A DNA stretch of 64,000 nt, from assembly GCA_040219555.1 (NCBI GenBank), contig JAVJSF010000010.1:237208-301207 (forward strand). Direction: 5' to 3'. The translations under genes were made by a program, and so were the position numbers. Positions 15,267 to 22,457 of this stretch are shown here, in pieces (the stretch's first letter is position 1; every line of letters starts with the position of its first letter). This DNA is from JAVJSF01 sp040219555 (GTDB lineage Bacteria; Actinomycetota; Thermoleophilia; Miltoncostaeales; Miltoncostaeaceae). The notes beneath the pieces are model-generated. The model had not been told where the DNA came from and did no database searches. It was given only the letters and a program-made list of their open reading frames with translations.

Positions 15267-16222
15267 GACGCGCCACCTGGGAACTGGCGCACCCGCAGGT
15301 CCGCGGGCCACTCGTCTGGGTCGCCGCCCTTGGGGTCGCGGAGTGCGATCGACCCATAGCCATCGCCGGCGGCGCGGACGACCGCAGTGGGCCACTCGGT
15401 GAGGTCAACTCGGGCCGCGGCCGGCCGGGACCCGAGCTGCTTCACGAACGCCGGGACGCCCGCCGTCGCGCACTGCTCCACCAGCGAGCGCGCCCAGGCG
15501 ATGTCCATGGGGCGGGCGCGCGGGCCGCTCTCGCCGCCGACGATCACCCAGTCGATGATGTGCCCGTAGCCGCCTTCCAGCGCAGCGTCGGCGGCCTCCT
15601 CGCGGTCGAGCACGTCCCACTGCTCGGTCGGCGGGGGGCCGACGGCGGCCGAGATGTTCGTCAGGTCCACGGGCCCCAGCAGCGGCTCGCACGACAGGAA
15701 CCGCACGGCGGCCGGGGTGTCCAGCAGCAGCGGTACACGCTCGTCGGCGCGGCGCTGGTCCTCCACCGAGACGCCGAGCCACACGTTGGGGAGGGGGTTC
15801 TCGCCAGGGAAGTCGCTCGGGTCGGTGTCCACCAGCCCAGGGACCAGGCGGTGCGCGACCTCGGGGCGCTTGGTCAGCACCAGCCAGTCGAGATGGGGGG
15901 TCTCCGCCATCAGCGTCCACAGCTGGCGGCGCGGCTCGATGAGCTCGGGTCGGTCCTCGAAGACGTCGGCCATGGACGCGCAGAAGACCCGGTGGCGTTC
16001 GCCGGCGGCCTCGGCCGCCGCGTCCCAGCGGTAGGGCTGGTGCCAGTAGGCCTCGCTGGTGATGCGCCGCTCGGCCGAGGGGCCCCAGGCGCCGAGGGTC
16101 GTCGGGAACTGGCGCGAACGGGTCTCCGCGTAGCAGCGCTCACAGCCGGGGCTGACCCGCGCGCACCCGGTCCAGGGGTTGAAGGTGTGGTGCGCCCACT
16201 CGATCTTGGTTCGGGCGCCCAT
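15263..16222 (-). CDS. DUF5131 / phage Gp37-Gp68 family protein (three-Cys motif)
   Basis: 319 aa. The start ATG 16222 shares a base with the upstream stop (TGATG) and gives MGARTKIEWAHHTFNPWTGC, the family N-terminus. The Cys motif is C-x6-C-x2-C in TGCARVSPGCERCYAE. Other landmarks are VFCASMADVFEDRPELIEPRR, LDWLVLTKRP, WLGVSVEDQ, LSCEPLLGPVDL and DWVIVGGESGPRARPM. The family is common in actinophages and bacterial mobile elements. The fold is radical-SAM-like, and members are often next to a TcmP partner gene, which I do not see here. The molecular activity is unknown to me. Confidence 0.85.
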   Translation of the reverse strand: MGARTKIEWAHHTFNPWTGCARVSPGCERCYAETRSRQFPTTLGAWGPSAERRITSEAYWHQPYRWDAAAEAAGERHRVFCASMADVFEDRPELIEPRRQLWTLMAETPHLDWLVLTKRPEVAHRLVPGLVDTDPSDFPGENPLPNVWLGVSVEDQRRADERVPLLLDTPAAVRFLSCEPLLGPVDLTNISAAVGPPPTEQWDVLDREEAADAALEGGYGHIIDWVIVGGESGPRARPMDIAWARSLVEQCATAGVPAFVKQLGSRPAAARVDLTEWPTAVVRAAGDGYGSIALRDPKGGDPDEWPADLRVRQFPGGAS

Positions 16223-16386
16223 CAGGAGCCCTCCACCGGGAAGGCGGCGCAGGCCGAGCACAGCGGGTCATCGAACGGCCCGTGCACCCACCAGCAGGCA
16301 CCGTCCTCGTCGTAGCGGCATGCGCGCTCGTCCGTGCAGCCGCAGACGCTGCAGGCCAGCTCGGGTGTGTGGGTCCGGGCGCCCAT
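16222..16386 (-). CDS. 54-aa cysteine-rich zinc-binding protein
   Basis: ATG 16386 to 16222 with TGATG junctions on both sides. Contains CSVCGCTDERACRYDEDGAC and LCSACAAF, four CxxC-like pairs that would bind one or two zincs. Its first five residues MGART and the DNA just before them match the start of the next gene (DUF5131), suggesting a local duplication of the start junction. Similar small Cys-rich proteins (CGC.D..AC motif) occur widely in phages. Confidence 0.6.
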   Translation of the reverse strand: MGARTHTPELACSVCGCTDERACRYDEDGACWWVHGPFDDPLCSACAAFPVEGS

Positions 16387-16811
16387 CAGAACGGGGGCTC
16401 CTGCGACTCGGCCAGGGCGGCGAGGCGCTCGGTGACCGCGGCCTCCACCAGGCGCCGGGCGTCGGCCGGGGTCTCTTCGGGGAACGCCGAGCGCAGGCGC
16501 GCCATGGGCACCGCCCACTCCCATCGGCCGACCAGGCGCATGGAGCCGCCGACGGTGAGCAGCCGCTCGGCTGGGTGGTCCACGCCCAGGAGGACCTCGA
16601 CGTGCGTCCCGCCGTAGATGAAGGCGTACCAGCCGAGTGCGACCCCGCCGACCGACAGCGGCCGCGCCGGCGGGTCGAGGTCGAGGTGGCGCGGCGTGCC
16701 GTCGGTCTCGGAGAGGTGGCCGATCAGGGCGCAGTTCAGGCCCTGGAGGTAGACGACCCGCTCGCGCTCGCTGGTCATGGCCAGCGCCAGCGTGCCCTCG
16801 ACGCTAGGCAT
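16386..16811 (-). CDS. Hypothetical early phage protein
   Basis: 141 aa with no recognised domain. The centre is beta-rich (DLDPPARPLSVGGVALGWYAFIYGGTHVEVLLGV), followed by a helix-rich end (FPEETPADARRLVEAAVTERLAALAE). The stop shares a base with the next start (TGATG). An internal Met at residue 12 (MTSERERVVYL) could be the true start. The gene lies in the early operon between an unrecognised gene and the Cys-rich microprotein. Confidence 0.55.
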   Translation of the reverse strand: MPSVEGTLALAMTSERERVVYLQGLNCALIGHLSETDGTPRHLDLDPPARPLSVGGVALGWYAFIYGGTHVEVLLGVDHPAERLLTVGGSMRLVGRWEWAVPMARLRSAFPEETPADARRLVEAAVTERLAALAESQEPPF

Positions 16812-16831
16812 GGGCGGCCTCGTGCACGACC

Positions 16832-17383
16832 TCAGACATCACCATCTACCTCCTGGGGCGGCGCAGCGGAGCGGTCCTCGTCGTCGCGGGCGATCGCCCG
16901 GGCCAGCAGGCGCCCGAGACCCAGGGCGGTGGCCTCATGGGCCGCGCGCTCCTCGCTCAGGGCGTAGGCCAGGGCGCGGGTCGTCGGCGGGGTCACCGGT
17001 GAGACCAGCAGGGCGGCAAGCCGCTCGGGGGTGATCGGGAACGCGGCGGCGGGACCGTGCGCCGCCGCGTTCGGGCCCGATGGGGGTGGAGAGGGTTCCC
17101 CCGCGGGCCGGGGGGAACCGGCGTCGTCGATGGCACCGCTGCCGGCGGACGGGTGAAAGGGCCGCGGCGGGGCAGGATGTCGATCCCCGTCGCCTCCCGC
17201 CATGGAGTCGAACGACTGCTCCGTTTCGGCCATCGCCTCGCGCACCGCGCGCAGGGCCTGGTCGATCTCGATGGTGACCCGGTGCTCGTCGGGAGCGGCG
17301 TCCAGGGCCTCCTGCAGGGCGTGAGCGATGGTCGAGGCCTCGAGGGTGTCGAGCACCAGGACCACGCGGTCGGCGGCCCTCAT
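16832..17383 (-). CDS. Hypothetical early phage protein with Pro-rich linker
   Basis: 183 aa from ATG 17383 (ATGA overlap with the previous stop; the frame stays open upstream). Three parts: an N-terminal helical region to about 65 (LVLDTLEASTIAHALQEALDAA, then IEIDQALRAVREAMAETEQ), a Pro/Gly-rich linker (about 70-118), and a C-terminal helical region (ITPERLAALLVSP, then ALAYALSEERAAHEATALGLGRLLARAI). No known domain is recognised. Confidence 0.55.
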   Translation of the reverse strand: MRAADRVVLVLDTLEASTIAHALQEALDAAPDEHRVTIEIDQALRAVREAMAETEQSFDSMAGGDGDRHPAPPRPFHPSAGSGAIDDAGSPRPAGEPSPPPSGPNAAAHGPAAAFPITPERLAALLVSPVTPPTTRALAYALSEERAAHEATALGLGRLLARAIARDDEDRSAAPPQEVDGDV

Positions 17384-17796
17384 GCGATCCCCCGGGCGAT
17401 CATCTCGGCCAGTCCGCTGAGGTAGAGGCTGGCGGTGATGACTCCGCCGGCCCACGCCAAGCGCAGGACCAGGGGTCGAGGCCGAGCCGACCGCGCGCCA
17501 CCTCGCCCCCGAGGGCGCGCGGTCGGCTCGACGGCCCGCGCGCGCTCCCGACGCGCGACGGGCCAGGCCTCCCCCCGGGCGCCGCTCGCGTTTCGCGGCC
17601 GCGGGCACGGGGGGAGTTCGGTGAGGCGCGGGGGCGCCTCGGTCTGGGGGTCACATGGCCGGCTCCTTCCCTCGGGAGGCCACGGGGCGAGGCGCGCCGG
17701 GAGCGCCTCGGTCTTGGTGCCGGCGAGCGCCGCGCGGGAGCTGGCCGGGAGGGAGTCGTCGCCCACCCACCACGGGCCGGTGATGAGGGTGCCCAT
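17380..17796 (-). CDS. Basic protein with one C-terminal membrane segment, hypothetical
   Basis: 138 aa. The long middle is Arg/Pro-rich and low in complexity, so the coding call rests mainly on position: its ATG 17796 directly abuts the upstream stop at 17797, and its stop overlaps the next start by ATGA. The last 30 residues (LVLRLAWAGGVITASLYLSGLAEMI) could span the membrane. A shorter product starting internally is possible. Confidence 0.4.
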   Translation of the reverse strand: MGTLITGPWWVGDDSLPASSRAALAGTKTEALPARLAPWPPEGRSRPCDPQTEAPPRLTELPPCPRPRNASGARGEAWPVARRERARAVEPTARPRGRGGARSARPRPLVLRLAWAGGVITASLYLSGLAEMIARGIA

Positions 17797-18144
17797 TCAG
17801 GTAGCCCCGGTCCTGGCGACCACCCGCTGGCGGAGCTCACGTAGCTCGGCCTCAATCTTCTCGATGTGACGCTCGGCGACGACCGCGCGGGTGAAGAAGT
17901 TGCAGACCAGCGCGGTCAGCGGCGGGAGGGCTTCATCGAAGAGGACGGATGCAGGCGACTGCCATTGGAGGCGCTTGCAGTCGCGGTCGTAGATGAAGTA
18001 CCAGCGAACCGATCCGTCGGGCAGCACCTCTTGGTCGATGCCGTATGGCGGTGGGTAGATCTCTTCGGCCCTCGGGAAAGGACCGCCGTCGGCGTCCAGT
18101 AGCGGGTAGCCGGGGAAGTAGAAGCCGGCCAGAGGATCGGCCAT
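17797..18144 (-). CDS. Hypothetical early phage protein
   Basis: 115 aa. ATG 18144 shares a base with the upstream stop (TGATG); a GTG one codon earlier is also possible. It is aromatic-rich at the N-terminus (FYFPGYPLLDADGG, then YPPPYGIDQEVLPDGSVRWYFIYDRD), and the C-terminal third is a likely coiled coil (VVAERHIEKIEAELRELRQRVVA). Codon use and composition look like real coding, unlike the neighbouring Arg-rich frame. Function unknown. Confidence 0.6.
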   Translation of the reverse strand: MADPLAGFYFPGYPLLDADGGPFPRAEEIYPPPYGIDQEVLPDGSVRWYFIYDRDCKRLQWQSPASVLFDEALPPLTALVCNFFTRAVVAERHIEKIEAELRELRQRVVARTGAT

Positions 18145-18425
18145 CACAGACGGCCCCCCTCGTCGAGGAGGGCGACGATCCGGCCCTCGCCGTGCCTGCT
18201 GCGCTCCCTGGCGGCGGAGCCCTCGGTGAGGTGCCAGGACATCGCGACCGGCCGGCCGGCGCGCATCACCACCAGCACGTGGCTGTAGAGGCGCGTGCGG
18301 CTGCTGCGCCTGGCGACCTCCTCGGTGCCGAGATTCAGCCGGTGCACGTTGGTCACCGTGCGGCCATCGCGCGAGACGCGCTCGCTGGCCACGGCGATCA
18401 GGTCCAGCTCGTGCAGGCCGGCCAT
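18144..18425 (-). CDS. Hypothetical early phage protein
   Basis: 93 aa from ATG 18425, with TGATG junctions on both sides. It is largely beta-rich (LHELDLIAVASERVSRDGRTVTNVHRLNL, then TRLYSHVLVVMRAGRPVAMSWHLTE) with a short acidic end. No domain is recognised. It is part of the contiguous coupled early operon. Confidence 0.55.
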   Translation of the reverse strand: MAGLHELDLIAVASERVSRDGRTVTNVHRLNLGTEEVARRSSRTRLYSHVLVVMRAGRPVAMSWHLTEGSAARERSRHGEGRIVALLDEGGRL

Positions 18426-18685
18426 CACGCCGCCTCGCGCAGGTCGTGCTGCGGCTCGGGGGCCAGGCGCACCGTGCGCAGCCGCCGGTGCTCCACCAGG
18501 GCGCTGTCGGCGCGGGCGAGGACCTCGTGGGCGGTCTGCAGGGCGGCGTCGATCATCCGCCCCTGCTCGTCGTGGGAGCTCTTGGCGCGCGAGCACGCCT
18601 CGATGCTCAGGCGGGCGCTCATACCGGCGTCGCGCAGCAGCGTCTCCACGCTGGGGCGCCGGCCGGAGCGGGAGTTGCCGGCCAT
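18425..18685 (-). CDS. Hypothetical helical early phage protein
   Basis: 86 aa, predominantly helical with a basic N-terminus (MAGNSRSGRRPSVETLLRDAG) and a long central helix (SSHDEQGRMIDAALQTAHEVLARADSALVEHRR). No known domain. Its stop overlaps the next start by one base. It is separated from the preceding gene by only 4 nt. Confidence 0.55.
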   Translation of the reverse strand: MAGNSRSGRRPSVETLLRDAGMSARLSIEACSRAKSSHDEQGRMIDAALQTAHEVLARADSALVEHRRLRTVRLAPEPQHDLREAA

Positions 18686-18689
18686 GGGT

Positions 18690-19067
18690 CTATCCTCCGT
18701 TCGCCTCGACCCCCGCCATCTCGCCTGCCAGCGGATGGGGGTCGGGGCCGTCGTGTGTGGTGCCCGGGCCGTCCGGCCGCGGGACGTAGAAGTACGGCAG
18801 GGCCTCCGCGCCGACCAGGAGGTCGATCACCAGGCCCCCGCCGCCGAGCAGCCGCGGGTAGAGGTGCCGCTCGCTGCACGTCGCCGTGCGCGCCAGCGAC
18901 AGCTCGCCGGACCGGTGGTCCGCGATCAGCTCGAGCGCCGTGCGGATGTGCCAGCGCCGAGCCGTGGCGGCCTCGGCGCGGGCATCGGCCAGCGCCTCGC
19001 CCTGGGCCCGGGCGCGGATCGCATCCAGGTCGAGGCGATCCAGCAGCGCGTGGGCGTCGATGCTCAC
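18690..19067 (-). CDS. Hypothetical early phage protein
   Basis: 125 aa from GTG 19067, overlapping the Cro-like gene's stop (GTGA). A helical first half (IDAHALLDRLDLDAIRARAQGEALADARAEAATARRW) passes into an HTH-like stretch (SGELSLARTATCSERHLYPRLLGGGGL) and a Pro-rich C-terminus. It could be a small regulator, but no family is recognised. It is the second gene of the early leftward operon, directly behind the switch. Confidence 0.55.
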   Translation of the reverse strand: MSIDAHALLDRLDLDAIRARAQGEALADARAEAATARRWHIRTALELIADHRSGELSLARTATCSERHLYPRLLGGGGLVIDLLVGAEALPYFYVPRPDGPGTTHDGPDPHPLAGEMAGVEANGG

Positions 19068-19333
19068 GTGAGCACCGATCCATTTTCCGCCTGCCCCGAG
19101 GGGGCGGGCGTAGCGTCGGCGCCATGGTCGATCGGGACGATCACGACCCGGCGCTCGAGGCCGAGAACACCCATCCAACGCTCAAGCGTCGAGCGCGAGA
19201 TGTCGAGCCTGCGGCAGATCTCTGCCGCAGTCAGCGAGCGGAACTCCCCCAGCAGGGCCTCGCGGAGGGGCTTACCAAGGCGGGCCTCGGCGAGCTCCAT
19301 CGCCGTCGTGCGGGGATGCGTGTGCATCAGCAT
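19064..19333 (-). CDS. Cro-like helix-turn-helix protein, first gene of the leftward early operon
   Basis: 89 aa. The HTH (LTAAEICRRLDISRSTLERWMGVLGL, about residues 34-59) is followed by a short strand RRVVIVPIDHG. It is transcribed divergently from the CI-like repressor, the position of Cro in lambdoid switches. The start ATG 19333 lies 7 nt after a good -10, so the mRNA is probably leaderless. One of the four operator-like GTGCATC boxes (19322-19328) falls inside its first codons. It is predicted to regulate the lysis/lysogeny choice; the exact mode is inferred. Confidence 0.65.
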   Translation of the reverse strand: MLMHTHPRTTAMELAEARLGKPLREALLGEFRSLTAAEICRRLDISRSTLERWMGVLGLERRVVIVPIDHGADATPAPSGQAENGSVLT

Positions 19334-19411
19334 GCGTCACATGATGCACGGACGATGCACGCGCGTCAAGAGAGCGCAGGTGCATCATCTGGACGCATCT
19401 ACCGTCAGCCC
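19334..19411. promoter_or_regulatory. Divergent lysogeny-switch promoter/operator region
   Basis: Leftward promoter: -35 TTGACG (complement of 19364-19369), 17-bp spacer, -10 CATCAT (complement of 19341-19346), then 7 nt to the Cro-like ATG. Rightward: a weak -10 TACCGT (19400-19405) 6 nt before the repressor ATG at 19412, with no clear -35. Repeated boxes: GATGCAC at 19343-19349 and 19354-19360, and the inverse GTGCATC at 19380-19386 and 19322-19328. The boxes overlap the leftward -10 and spacer, as expected for CI/Cro operators. Confidence 0.65.
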
Positions 19412-19852
19412 ATGACCACCATCGGCGTACCTGGTGGACGGAGTCTGGGCCAGGCCGTTGCATTCCGCCGCCAGGCGCTCAAGATCGACCAGACAGAGCT
19501 GGCGCGCAGGACCGGGTGGTCCAGAGCGACCGTCTCCCGAATCGAGCGGGGGCTACGGGGGCTCGTCAACCGGGCAGAATTGGAGATGATCGCGGAGGCC
19601 CTGTCCACCGAGCCGCACCTACTGTCGGAGCTGGCTGAACGGCAGGAGGCCCTGGATGCTCCGGTCCGTGACGCAGTGACGCTTGAAACGGTCCTCGATG
19701 AGCTCGCCGACCTTCGCGCCGCCGTGGCGCGGATCGAGGAGCGGCTCGCCGCGGCGGACCAGGGCACACCGCCGGCCGAGGTGTTGCGGGGCCGAGAGGC
19801 GGTCGAAGAGATGGTCGAGGAGCGCTTGCGCTCCAGATCGCGCCGTGGCTAG
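19412..19852 (+). CDS. XRE-family CI-like repressor (short form)
   Basis: 146 aa from ATG 19412. An HTH_3/XRE domain covers residues about 10-66 (LGQAVAFRRQALKIDQTELARRTGWSRATVSRIERGLRGL). A long amphipathic helical region follows (VTLETVLDELADLRAAVARIEERLAA), probably for dimerisation. There is no LexA-like S24 peptidase domain, so RecA-stimulated self-cleavage is not expected and induction must work another way. It is divergent from the Cro-like gene across the operator region. Its stop overlaps the next gene's GTG by 8 nt, joining it to a two-gene cassette of unknown function. Confidence 0.8.
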   Translation: MTTIGVPGGRSLGQAVAFRRQALKIDQTELARRTGWSRATVSRIERGLRGLVNRAELEMIAEALSTEPHLLSELAERQEALDAPVRDAVTLETVLDELADLRAAVARIEERLAAADQGTPPAEVLRGREAVEEMVEERLRSRSRRG

Positions 19853-20354
19853 ACCCGGGCGCGCCGCCGACGCCGAACGCGTCGCGGCGTGGATCAGCGC
19901 CGAGAAGCGCCCGACACGCAAGGGCATCCTGATCATGGCGTGGGAGGTGGAGGGCCTCATCTCGCGCTGGTCCTGCCCGCTGGCCGCCGAGGGGATCGGC
20001 AAGGGCGCGGTGATGTGCATCGCGCGCGCCGTGCCCCGGGACAACTGGCACTTCATCCTGCTGTTGCACGGCGCCGAGGTGCTGCGCTGGGATGTCGATG
20101 ACGATGGCGCAGCTCGTAGCCACCACAACACGGCTTGCCCGGCCCACTACCCCCGCCTGGTCACCGCCCCTCGACACGAGCACCAATGGAACGAGGGTCT
20201 CGGCACCCACTGCGCCGTCCCGCTCTTCCCGCTACCTCGGCCCGGATGTACTCACAGGGAGGCATGGGACGCCTTCCGCATCCGTGCGAACATCAGCGGT
20301 GACCTGCGGCACATCAACCCAGGCCACCCACCCGAGCCGATGACCCTGTTCTGA
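19845..20354 (+). CDS. Unrecognised protein coupled to CI-like repressor
   Basis: 169 aa from GTG 19845, inside the last codons of the repressor gene. No family is recognised. The sequence looks well folded: RKGILIMAWEVEGLISRWSC, AVMCIARAVPRDNWHFILLLHGAEVLRWDVDDDG, then a His-rich HHNTACPAHYPRLVTAPRHEHQW, and an acidic/aromatic end. Several His and Cys residues could bind metal. Its stop shares a base with the DUF1828/1829 gene (TGATG), so the two are surely cotranslated. Candidate roles are immunity or defence against other phages, or a toxin/antidote partner of the next protein; none is proven. Confidence 0.65.
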   Translation: MARPGRAADAERVAAWISAEKRPTRKGILIMAWEVEGLISRWSCPLAAEGIGKGAVMCIARAVPRDNWHFILLLHGAEVLRWDVDDDGAARSHHNTACPAHYPRLVTAPRHEHQWNEGLGTHCAVPLFPLPRPGCTHREAWDAFRIRANISGDLRHINPGHPPEPMTLF

Positions 20355-21130
20355 TGAGCACGCTGGAATCCATCCGGGATCGCTTCTGGTCCCACCTGCG
20401 CGACGAGGTCGCCCTCACCGACGCCCCCGAGGGCCTGGTCGAGTGCGCCACCCTCTTCACCTACGACGACGGCGACGCGGTGGTGGTCTGGGTCCAGGCG
20501 GATCCGTCCGGTCAGGTGATGGTGAGCGACTACGCCGAGGCGTGGATGCGGCTCATCGGGCGTGGGCACGAGACGCAGGATCGGCAGCGAGCCGATGCTG
20601 TGTGCACGCGCTACGGGGTGAGGTTCACGCAAGGGGCCATCACCGCCTCGGGCCGGATGTGGAGCGTCGGGGGCCTGATCTTGCGCGTCGCGGAAGCCTC
20701 GGCCCGCGTGGCCGGCGCCTCGGCCGAGCGCGATGTCGCCGGCGGCGGCGAGGGTCCGCGCTCGGGCGCCACCAGGGAGTTCCGCAGGCTGGTCACCGAC
20801 ACGTTCCGCCAACGCGACATCACCGTCGAGAACGACCTGCCGGTCACGGGCGCATCGGGCAAGACGCACAAGATCCCGCTCTTCCTTCCCCAGACCGAGC
20901 ACCTGGTGGCCCCGATGCCATCGAGCGCGCCGGGGTCCCTGCTCTCGAGCGTCTTCATGCGTTTCGCCGACGTGGGCTCGGTCAACGGGTACACCGCGCT
21001 CACGATCATCGACGACCGCGGCGGTGCACCTCAGGACGAGACGATCAACCTCCTCGGGCAGGTGGGGGGGACCGCGCTGTGGTCCGAGCGGGTCGAGTGG
21101 ATCGACGCGGTGACGCCCCACGGCGCCTAG
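20354..21130 (+). CDS. DUF1828 + DUF1829 domain protein
   Basis: 258 aa. The N-terminal half fits DUF1828 (LFTYDDGDAVVVWVQ, VSDYAEAWMRL, CTRYGVRFTQGAI). The C-terminal half fits DUF1829 (FRQRDITVENDLPVTGASGKTHKIPLFLP, then VFMRFADVGSVNGYTALTIIDDRG). These domains occur together in phages and mobile elements; their activity is not known to me. The gene is third in a coupled set starting with the CI-like repressor, so it is expressed in the lysogen. It ends in a 4-nt convergent overlap with a small minus-strand gene. Confidence 0.75.
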   Translation: MSTLESIRDRFWSHLRDEVALTDAPEGLVECATLFTYDDGDAVVVWVQADPSGQVMVSDYAEAWMRLIGRGHETQDRQRADAVCTRYGVRFTQGAITASGRMWSVGGLILRVAEASARVAGASAERDVAGGGEGPRSGATREFRRLVTDTFRQRDITVENDLPVTGASGKTHKIPLFLPQTEHLVAPMPSSAPGSLLSSVFMRFADVGSVNGYTALTIIDDRGGAPQDETINLLGQVGGTALWSERVEWIDAVTPHGA

Positions 21131-21297
21131 CCGTCCTCGGGGGTGCCCTCGCCGTGGCTCCCCTTCGCGAGGGCGACAAGGCGGCCGGCCAGCCGCTCCA
21201 GCCAGCCGGCGTCGTCGGGCCAGCTCTCGGCCAGCGCGGCGGCCTCCTCAAGCATCACCCTCACGATCCGCCGGATGCTCTCCTCCGGGTTGCGCAT
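21127..21297 (-). CDS. 56-aa hypothetical protein
   Basis: ATG 21297 with a strong GGGGGAGG ribosome-binding site. The product is helical and acidic/basic (MRNPEESIRRIVRVMLEEAAALAESW, then WLERLAGRLVALAKGSHGEG). It is convergent with the DUF1828/1829 gene and the only minus-strand gene in the lysogeny block. The good ribosome site and clean helix pattern favour a real gene. A role as a small regulator or antidote is only a possibility. Confidence 0.5.
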   Translation of the reverse strand: MRNPEESIRRIVRVMLEEAAALAESWPDDAGWLERLAGRLVALAKGSHGEGTPEDG

Positions 21298-21438
21298 GTC
21301 CTCCCCCTTCACCTGTAAGGGGGGCCGGGCGCCCCGTAGCGGGGCAGGCTCTATCGGCAGGGGGATGTTCGGCGCCCTGTGGTGAAGATCCCCCCTTCGT
21401 GAGACGGTGCTGCCCGGAAACGAGGGGGAGGGGCTGGG

Positions 21439-22374
21439 ATGACCGAGCAGAACGACGCGCCGCCGCCACCGCCGACCGGTGATGCCGATGAGGCCAAGGG
21501 GCGCAACTGGAAGAAGATCGCGCTGTGGGTGGTCGGTGTCCTCGTCGCCTTCGTGGTCGCCGTTGCGATCTTCGGCGCCGAGGACGAGAGCGACACCGCC
21601 GCCGCCCCGCCGGCGACCACCGCCGAGCAGGTCGAGGAGACTGCGACCAACGAGCCCGAGGTGGAGTCGGCGCCCACGACGGCGACCCCGACACCAGCGC
21701 AGGAGCGCGCCGAGCGCCAGCGCGAGGCCCGCGAACGACGTCGCGCCGAGCAACAGGCGGCCCGGGAGCAGGCGGCAGAGAGGCGGCGGGAAGCACAGCA
21801 GCGGGCCAGAGAGCAGGCCCGCCTGCGCGGCACGCTGGTCGAGGGGAGCGGATCCCGGGTCATCACGGCGGAGATCGGGTCCGACGGGCCGGTGGTCGTC
21901 GAGGCGAGCCATCGGGGCGGCAGCAACTTCGTCGTGGAGTTCGTCGGCAATGGTCTGGACGAGCTGCTGGTGAACGAGATCGGTACCTACTCGGGCACGA
22001 GTGTGGTTCCGGAGGCCTTCTCCGGGCGCTATCGGATCGCCATCGACGCGGATGGCCCATGGTCGGTCCGATACCGGCAGCCCGAGCCACAGGGCGACGA
22101 GCCGACCCTGCTTCGGGCGTTCTCGGGCGAGGGCCCCCAGGTGCTCCAGGTGCGCAGTACCGAGGATCTCGACCCGATCATTGCGGCCCGGGGAAGCGGT
22201 GGCAGCAACTTCATCGTGGAGCTCGTGGCCTACGGCGGCGCCGTCACCGGGCGCGAGCTGCTCTTCAACGAGATCGGGCCGTTCCAGGGCGAGACGCTGA
22301 CCAGTGTCCCGGCCGGCGACTACCTGCTGACCGTGGACGCCGAGGGGCCGTGGACCGTGCGGTTCAGCCGGTGA
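21439..22374 (+). CDS. Membrane-anchored protein with coiled-coil stalk and two tandem beta domains
   Basis: 311 aa. The order is: a Pro-rich acidic cytoplasmic head (1-25), one transmembrane helix (about 27-46), an acidic Thr/Pro linker (47-87), an Arg/Glu/Ala coiled coil (88-130), then two similar domains at about 131-213 and 226-311. The repeats share GGSNFVVEFV/GGSNFIVELV, LLVNEIGTYSG/LLFNEIGPFQG, SGRYRIAIDADGPWSVRYR and AGDYLLTVDAEGPWTVRFS. The topology is probably domains-out. It is expressed from the lysogeny strand between DUF1828/1829 and the toxin-antitoxin-like operon, so a surface or periplasm-facing role such as superinfection exclusion is plausible but not shown. Confidence 0.7.
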   Translation: MTEQNDAPPPPPTGDADEAKGRNWKKIALWVVGVLVAFVVAVAIFGAEDESDTAAAPPATTAEQVEETATNEPEVESAPTTATPTPAQERAERQREARERRRAEQQAAREQAAERRREAQQRAREQARLRGTLVEGSGSRVITAEIGSDGPVVVEASHRGGSNFVVEFVGNGLDELLVNEIGTYSGTSVVPEAFSGRYRIAIDADGPWSVRYRQPEPQGDEPTLLRAFSGEGPQVLQVRSTEDLDPIIAARGSGGSNFIVELVAYGGAVTGRELLFNEIGPFQGETLTSVPAGDYLLTVDAEGPWTVRFSR

Positions 22375-22407
22375 GCCAGGCGCCCCGAGTGGGCTAGCGT
22401 CACTGAA

Positions 22408-22457
22408 TGATATCGCCCGCGCTTGCACTCAGATAGCGCGGGCGCTATCATGACCCC
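22408..22457 (+). promoter_or_regulatory. Leaderless promoter with embedded palindromic operator for the toxin-antitoxin-like operon
   Basis: -35 TTGCAC (22423-22428), 17-bp spacer, -10 TATCAT (22446-22451), and ATG at 22458 just 6 nt later, so the mRNA should have no leader. A perfect palindrome GATAGCGC-GG-GCGCTATC (22432-22449) fills the spacer and -10. A second arm, TGATATCGCCCGCGC (22408-22422), pairs with 22436-22450 at 14 of 15 positions. This looks like an autoregulatory operator. Confidence 0.7.
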
